NCBI RefSeq assembly: GCF_000699445.3
Contig: NC_067201.1
Coordinates: 11,277,501 to 11,341,500, forward strand
Length of the DNA: 64,000 nt
Origin: Schistosoma haematobium
Taxonomy: Eukaryota > Platyhelminthes > Trematoda > Strigeidida > Schistosomatidae
Direction of reading: 5' to 3'
A model generated the notes under the pieces. The model worked only from the letters and a program-made list of their open reading frames with translations. It had not been told where the DNA came from and ran no database searches. Below, piece by piece: positions 58,860 to 64,000 of this stretch. A program made the translations under genes and the position numbers. How positions within the stretch are numbered: the stretch's first letter is position 1; the number at the start of each line of letters is the position of its first letter.

Positions 58860-59310
58860 CCACAAAAGTCAATTGATTTGTGAGTAGGCTGTGATAATAT
58901 CCGGGTGCCCAAACCGAAGTAGGTGGTTTTTTGTGTGGCCACGCCCGGAGGATTTGAACCATAAGGCAGTGGAGCAACGTTAGAAGATGTAGTCCCATGG
59001 TAGTCGGTGACCAACGATTTGTTCCTTCAGGATCCTGGAGCCTATGTGCAACCATTGGTTTGGAGTCAGGGTTTTCCAACTACCCTAGGTAGGTCCTCCG
59101 TGTTCACCAAGCCGGTTAAAGCGCCGAACATTCGCCTTAAGTCCACTCGAGTCCGTAAAAGCACCTCCTTCGCGAGAAGACAATGAGTAGGACCTCCCTG
59201 AAAGTGGCTGTATACACGTGGTTATGTGAGAGCATTTCGAGAGGGAGAGCTGACTTTCCTCACCCTCGGCTGTACCAGGGCATTCGGGAGCAAATCTTTT
59301 CATAATCACA
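58860..59310 (-). repeat. GC-rich unclassified insertion
   Basis: About 450 bases of much higher GC than the flanks. On the minus strand it has an interrupted frame (SSREGGAFTDSSGLKANVRR) and a B-box-like GGTTCAAATCC near 58948-58958. No matching copy is in the window. It could be the 5' part of a retroelement; I cannot assign it. Confidence 0.45.
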
Positions 59311-59473
59311 TTCCTTTTATGTTTATTTAAAGATTAGTGATTATATATTTGGTTTTCAATAGCAAAACGACAATATGATATCAGAGAACCAGTATGATTT
59401 ATGACATGAGTCTAACGTTCAATGTAACTTTCAATTAAAATTGTTAAATATTACATTTTCCAAAGGAACTCAC

Positions 59474-59807
59474 CGACAGAAACGTAATATTCTCGACCTT
59501 TACTTTGTTTCTTTGTTTTCGTAGCATCTGTGACTGCTGTATGTATTCTATATCTATTCTTCTCAGACTGTGGTTGATATTCTTGATAATGTCTTAAATC
59601 TGATTTATTATTAACATTTGAATGACTATTACTTATTTCTGAACCGGAAGTACATGAATATACACCTGTATCATTTAATTGAGCATTTGAAATGATAAGA
59701 TTCCAACGATTTGGTGGTTTATATTGTATTTCAAATCGTTCATCTGGTATAAAACGATTTTTTCCAATAGTTAATGGGTAATCTAATCCTAGTTTATTCC
59801 ATAATAC
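59474..59807 (-). CDS. Ig-domain surface protein (Dpr/ZIG-8-like), first visible exon
   Basis: Acceptor TATTAATTTATAG before base 59807 and donor GTGAGTTCC after 59474. The frame starts in phase 0 and encodes 111 codons, leaving G for the next exon. It contains the second half of an Ig domain: VLWNKLGLDYPLTIG (C-strand Trp), RFIPDERFEIQYKPPNRWNL (D/E strands), IISNAQLNDTGVYSC (the classical D-G-Y-C of the F strand). The first Cys must be in an exon right of the window. The pattern V-W, R..., D-(T/S)-G-V-Y-(S/E)-C fits the first domain of Dpr/ZIG-8-type two-Ig neuronal surface proteins. Unusually, about 50 polar residues (with an NKS sequon) separate the F-strand Cys from REYYVSV, the G strand. 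The gene continues on the minus strand to 38983; assembled visible protein is about 402 residues, with conserved phase 1 introns. Family assignment is inference. Confidence 0.8.
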
Positions 59808-59889
59808 CTATAAATTAATAAATACATTTTGAATAACAGTTAATAAGAGTATAAACCAATGACAGAATGAAGAAACAAACTGATATTTA

Positions 59890-60225
59890 ATGATTGAGTT
59901 GGTGAGTAATTTGAAGCTAAACCACCATGGAAATCCTGGAAGTTCTGAACGGCCGTTTCGATCTAGTATGGGACATCTCAGCAGTGCGCATCCACGGTCC
60001 CGCCCCACGGGATTCCAACCCAGGACCTATCGGTCTTGTGAGAGAACGCATAAACTCTAGACCATTGAGCCGCCATCTAACGGTGTTAATGTCTATTTCA
60101 ACCAATCCACGAAATTGCACCACCATCCATCATTGTCCTCAGTAAGTTACTATTTCATAACACACCCTTGAACTCAACTGGTTCAAATCCCGCGGGGCGC
60201 GATCGTGGGTGAGCACTGTAGGATA
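59890..60225. mobile_element. Family B SINE, minus copy plus short plus piece
   Basis: A near-complete minus copy (59890-60175) ends next to a plus-strand B-box/ribozyme stub (60178-60222: GGTTCAAATCCCG). The minus ribozyme has CTGAGAT for CTGAGGA. Confidence 0.8.
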
Positions 60226-60354
60226 ATAAATAAAGATTGATATAGAGGTTATTTAAAAAAAGTTAAGAGGTCGATTGTTTAATTACAGTGATAATGTGAA
60301 CTTATTCTGAATAATAGTGAAACATTTCAATTCACATCTTTTAAGAATTATATT

Positions 60355-60490
60355 TCCTGGAGTGAACATCAACTCTGGGATAGAGGTAAATCTAGCTGAC
60401 GAGTCCCAAATAGAACAAAACGCGCGTCCTGGATTCCAGTGCTAGCCAATATCCATCTTTCCTTATAAAGCTTGTGACTTAGGGCAATAT
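60355..60490 (+). mobile_element. Family A SINE fragment joined to a family B end
   Basis: TATTTCCTGGAGT of family B passes directly into GAACATCAACTCTGGG of family A. The ribozyme keeps CTGACGA but has CAAAAC for GAAAC. Confidence 0.7.
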
Positions 60491-60577
60491 ATATGTATAT
60501 ATATATATTTTTTTTCTTCTTTGGTGATTACCCTGAAGAAGTCCAGACAAACTTGTTGGACGAAACGTTGGAATTAT
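60486..60577 (+). ncRNA. PLE hammerhead-like motif after (TA)n
   Basis: A TA/T tract (60486-60517) is followed by ATTACC, CTGAAGA (60533-60539), AGTCC...GGAC and GAAACGTTGG (60562-60571). This matches the layout of hammerheads in Penelope terminal repeats: CTGANGA, helix, GAAAC with a minimal ACGT stem III. One extra A sits before stem II. No PLE coding sequence adjoins. Confidence 0.5.
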
Positions 60578-60867
60578 TTTTAACTTAATTTTCACATATA
60601 ATAAAAGTACATTCGGTTTTTATTGGTCAAACGTATTTCACATCTAAAATAGAATAAGGTTCGTTTGTCGAAAAAAACAAAGTAAAACTGTAAAAAACTG
60701 ATGAATTGAATAGTTTCTGTTGATGCCAATATTTGCTTATTCTAGAAACAAGTACAAAATATAAACAAACAAACTTGAATAAATTTTGTTCAGTATAGAA
60801 TAATATTAATATTTGTTAGATTTCTTTTTGTTTATTAGATACTCATTATTTGATACCTTATTACATG

Positions 60868-60926
60868 TAGTAGTAGTAGTAGTAATAGTTGTTGTTGTTG
60901 TTGTTGTTGTGGTGGTGGTGGTGGTA
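60868..60926. repeat. Compound trinucleotide microsatellite
   Basis: TAG, TTG and TGG triplet runs follow one another. Confidence 0.9.
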
Positions 60927-61778
60927 ATAAACTTGAAACATTTAAGATGAGACTATAGTTACTCTTTTACAATCAATTTTAATTATGGTTAACTCAAAGC
61001 ATTCGATCTCACAGCTAGATTTTACCTTCTAGATCACTGAGCCAAGAAACATTACTGTACAAGTCTAGTTTCAATCAATTCACCATCAATCTCACATTGT
61101 CTTCAATAGATACGTTTCTCATACCTAACATGATTATTTAACTTAGATTGATTCATGATCTCAGTAAAATTCAATAAACTATAGCAACTATCCTACAAGC
61201 AATTTCGATTATAGTTACATGTTTGTTAAGACATTTTATTAACTTACTTAACAGTAACAATTCGCATATTTCTTTGTACTATTATGGTCACTATATCACA
61301 TGATAGACTCTAGCTTGAATGTTGATAGTTTAAATATCGCTCGATGTATCATTCTCTTCCCCTTGTATAATATGTACGCGAACCATAATATTAATCTTTG
61401 TCTTGCCTTCCTAAGGCTTATTCAATTTGACTATAAATGGGCTTCTGTATTTATTCCTGTACACGCATTCGCTTCTCTGTTTCAAATTCGTTCGATATGC
61501 TTCTAACTTTGTTGTATGTACTATTCGCTAATAAACTATAGTTACCTCTTCTTATTACCTGATTTCAAACACCATTGAAATTTATATAATAAGGGTTACA
61601 AAGGTGATTTATTAATGAAGCAAAGCCACTACAACTCTTCACAATCCCACACAGACTAAAAATGTTTTCTGTAATAATGAGATTAGAATCACGTTCTGAC
61701 TTTGTTTCTTCATATACATTACATAGAATGGTTATCCAAGATAATGGCATTTGTAATTTCACAAATTACAGAAATATC

Positions 61779-61809
<31 letters not shown>

Positions 61810-62059
61810 TATTATTACTATACCTTAAATGTGACCTATTTATCTAATTCCAAAAATGTCAGATTCACAGTATGCATAAATAATGTTGTTCATAAAATAG
61901 TAAGATTAGAATCAAGTTGAAATATGAAATCTAGTTAAGACTACGATGTAACAATTTTTGTTCTAACCAATACATCTAAAATTTATAGTGTTCAATGAAT
62001 TACACTAAATTTACTAGGACCATCTATGATTGACAATAAAGATTTAAGTTGAATTCAAT
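60927..62059. other. No exon recognised
   Basis: AT-rich with a (TTA)n run at about 61779-61820. This should be intron of the Ig gene, whose preceding exon I could not find up to 64000. Confidence 0.4.
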
Positions 62060-62405
62060 TATATCAAACTGCTCACAACTCCCCCTGGAGCTCCTCTAGG
62101 TCTACCACTGGTTGCAAGAGCAGATAAAGGAGAAGGGTTGGGCATGAGGTTAGTAATCCCATCCCTTAAAAAACTAACCCGCTAAAAAACGCCAACCAGA
62201 AAAATAATTCAAACCATTTAAACTCTACCCTGGGAGTTAGAAGGTCTTCATTTAGAGGAGTTATGACGCTTCACGGTGAAAGCTGAGTTCCTACGGAAGT
62301 CATGAGGCTGATGCCCCTTCTGAAAACCAGAGCAATCATTAATTTAATATACTGATCGGCGGCCAATGCTCCACTGGGAGTAACAGGCGTAAAGAAGTAA
62401 GTAAA
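62060..62405. mobile_element. RTE-clade LINE (SR2-like), 5' inverted and deleted
   Basis: Bases 62085-62210 are the element's 5' block on the minus strand (as at 25400-25480). Bases 62345-62402 are its 3' end on the plus strand (ACTGGGAGTAACAGGCGTAAAG then AAGTAAGTAA). The middle is missing and the two parts point in opposite directions. Confidence 0.7.
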
Positions 62406-63414
62406 CTGCTCACAAACAAAAGAGGAACTTGAGATCTCAGGATGAAAACTTAATATAAATATGTTTTATGGGTTTATTTGAATATATAACATTTCTTTAG
62501 TGAAAATAAAAGCTGAACTCTAGTATTTAAGAGTTTAGAAAAGATACAGTAAGATTAATATCACATTAAATTGCTACTTTTTATCTGTCTTATGATTATA
62601 AAAGTTAACAGTTAAATTCCAATACTGATTACAATAAAAGGAATAAGGAACTAATGTCATTACTTTCATGAATGAGAGCTATATCAGGCTTGTTTTATAG
62701 ATCCTGAAAATCACTATATCATACGATGATCATTATGATCAAATACCTAAGGTTATGTATTACTGGCAGTTAGTCACTAGTATAAACTAACTCCATTTAC
62801 AGAATGTTGTTGTAGTAGTCCTAGTAACAATGTAATTTGCTAGTTATCAAACATTACAGTCCATACAATAGATGCACATTAGCCTTGTGCTATACAACTT
62901 ATCCTCTAGAACCTTATTCCTTGAAATGTAAGGATATGTTAGCAAATACAAGCACTAAAAAATTGGTTTGAATCGATCATCCTAAGAAAAAATGATGGTT
63001 TACATTTGTTCTTCTTAAAAAAAGGGTCGTCATTGTCTGTGTAAGATGCCATAAACACATCCTATGCTGGAGGTCATTAATGTGCCTTTATCATCCATAT
63101 TTTTGTCCTCATGCATATTCCGTAAATGTTGGTATTGATGTAGGTTTCTGGTTAACTTAATGATTAATGAGAGCATGAATGTAAAGTGCGAATAACATTT
63201 AATACGATGTTTTTACTTGGTTTTCATACGTTTCATCTCTGCGTAACATCTTTGTTTTTACCTCCTTATAGTTCTGTTCTAAATTCAGCTAAGATGAATC
63301 ACTACTTTATTTCTCGTTTAATTAGTTGATAATTTCATCATTTCACTGGAATGCTACTAATATTAACAACTGGTTTTTCATTGTAATAATGTGAATGTAA
63401 CATAAACAATTTTC
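62406..63414. other. No gene recognised
   Basis: AT-rich sequence only. Confidence 0.4.
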
Positions 63415-63575
63415 ATATTTGAATAAGTAATCTTGAAAGAAACTCCGCCTATAGCTCTTCTATGGTTTGTGTCAGTCCTAAGCTCGGGTAACAGGAAGAA
63501 GGTTGGACATGAGATCAGCAACTCCATCCGATAGAAAACAACTTTGTTAATAAATAAAAAAAACACTGACCAGAA
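63415..63575 (-). mobile_element. RTE-clade LINE 5' block fragment
   Basis: Minus-strand match to the 5' block of the SR2-like copies (GTTGGACATGAGATCAGCAA, GATAGAAAACAAC), somewhat diverged. Confidence 0.55.
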
Positions 63576-63824
63576 TCTTGACAGTATGTCACTGGATTAA
63601 TTCACTGTCATAAAACACGTATTTCAATCGATAAAAAAAACCAATAACCCAGTCAAAATAAGTTTTATTTGTTGTTTTCTTCACATAGTGATAAATCTGT
63701 TTTATGATGTAATTTTATAATACACTTAATGGTAACAGATTAACAGACCTGTTTTCAAGTGAAATAAATTAATCGGAGTTATTTTTCTATCGAATTTTCA
63801 AAATGTCAACTTATGTAAAAGTAA

Positions 63825-64000
63825 TTTCAGTAGTTGAGATCATGAGTCAATTGAAGCTAGACCATGATGGAAAACCTGGAAACACTGGATGGTCGTTTCG
63901 CTCTATTGTGAGACTCCTCAGCAGTGCATATCCATGGTCCTGCCTAGCGAGATTCCAAACCAGCACCTATCAGTCTCGCGCGCGAACGCTTAACCTCTAA
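63825..64000 (-). mobile_element. Family B SINE, cut by the window end
   Basis: Minus strand: tail from 63825, ribozyme, B-box remnant near 63948, ending in the A-box region at the right edge. Confidence 0.8.
63876..63937 (-). ncRNA. Hammerhead of family B, core bases intact
   Basis: On the minus strand: GCACTG, CTGAGGA, a weakened stem II, GAAAC, ATC cleavage triplet, then CAGTGT. Stem I pairs well; stem II has mismatches. Sense orientation relative to the Ig gene. Confidence 0.55.

Noticed and set aside
61565..61762. Possible missing 5' exon of the Ig gene on the minus strand
   Set aside because: It contains Cys residues but no Ig strand pattern and no donor in phase 0; the true exon is probably right of the window.
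61662..61920. Plus frames with Leu or Tyr runs
   Set aside because: They are readings of a TTA microsatellite.
1..64000. CRISPR array, rRNA or bacterial operon
   Set aside because: No regularly spaced repeats, rRNA-like sequence or prokaryotic gene organisation was seen; the window is eukaryotic.

Overview
The window looks like nuclear DNA of a blood fluke (Schistosoma sp.; species not resolvable here). It is very AT-rich, host coding sequence is confined to a few small exons separated by kilobase introns, and most recognisable sequence is retroelement debris typical of schistosomes: tRNA-derived SINEs carrying hammerhead ribozymes (one matches the schistosome SM-alpha type), RTE-clade LINE copies resembling SR2 that end in GTAAG-type repeats, and Penelope-like elements (PLEs) with a reverse transcriptase and a GIY-YIG endonuclease.

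Layout. 1-2.7 kb: repeats. 2701-2995 (minus): one host exon, Asn-rich, with either a signal-peptide start or an internal acceptor; the rest of that gene lies left of the window. 3-38.9 kb: a long intergenic stretch of SINEs, PLE and RTE copies, two solo-LTR candidates and unclassified repeats. 38,983-59,807 and on past the right edge (minus): the main host gene, a two-immunoglobulin-domain surface protein resembling the Dpr/ZIG-8 family. Its four visible exons join in perfect phase, giving about 402 residues that end in a Ser-rich stalk and a hydrophobic tail. The N-terminal exon(s) lie right of the window. Inside its last intron, on the opposite strand (41,895-42,720), is a candidate two-exon gene for a 59-residue secreted protein.

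The most striking pattern is ribozyme-related. Three SINE families with different bodies (here A, B and C) share one layout: a Pol III A box and B box of tRNA type, then a type I hammerhead (CTGANGA, stem II, GAAAC, cleavage triplet) whose stem III is reduced to a short self-complementary octamer, then a family-specific tail. Family A is the known SM-alpha type; B and C I only infer from sequence. PLE remnants carry a fourth hammerhead-like motif. Several family A copies are head-to-tail or circularly permuted, and one tandem array starts within one base of the predicted self-cleavage site, which suggests that ribozyme-processed multimeric RNA is the template for insertion. Several hammerheads with an intact catalytic core lie in sense orientation within introns of the Ig gene.
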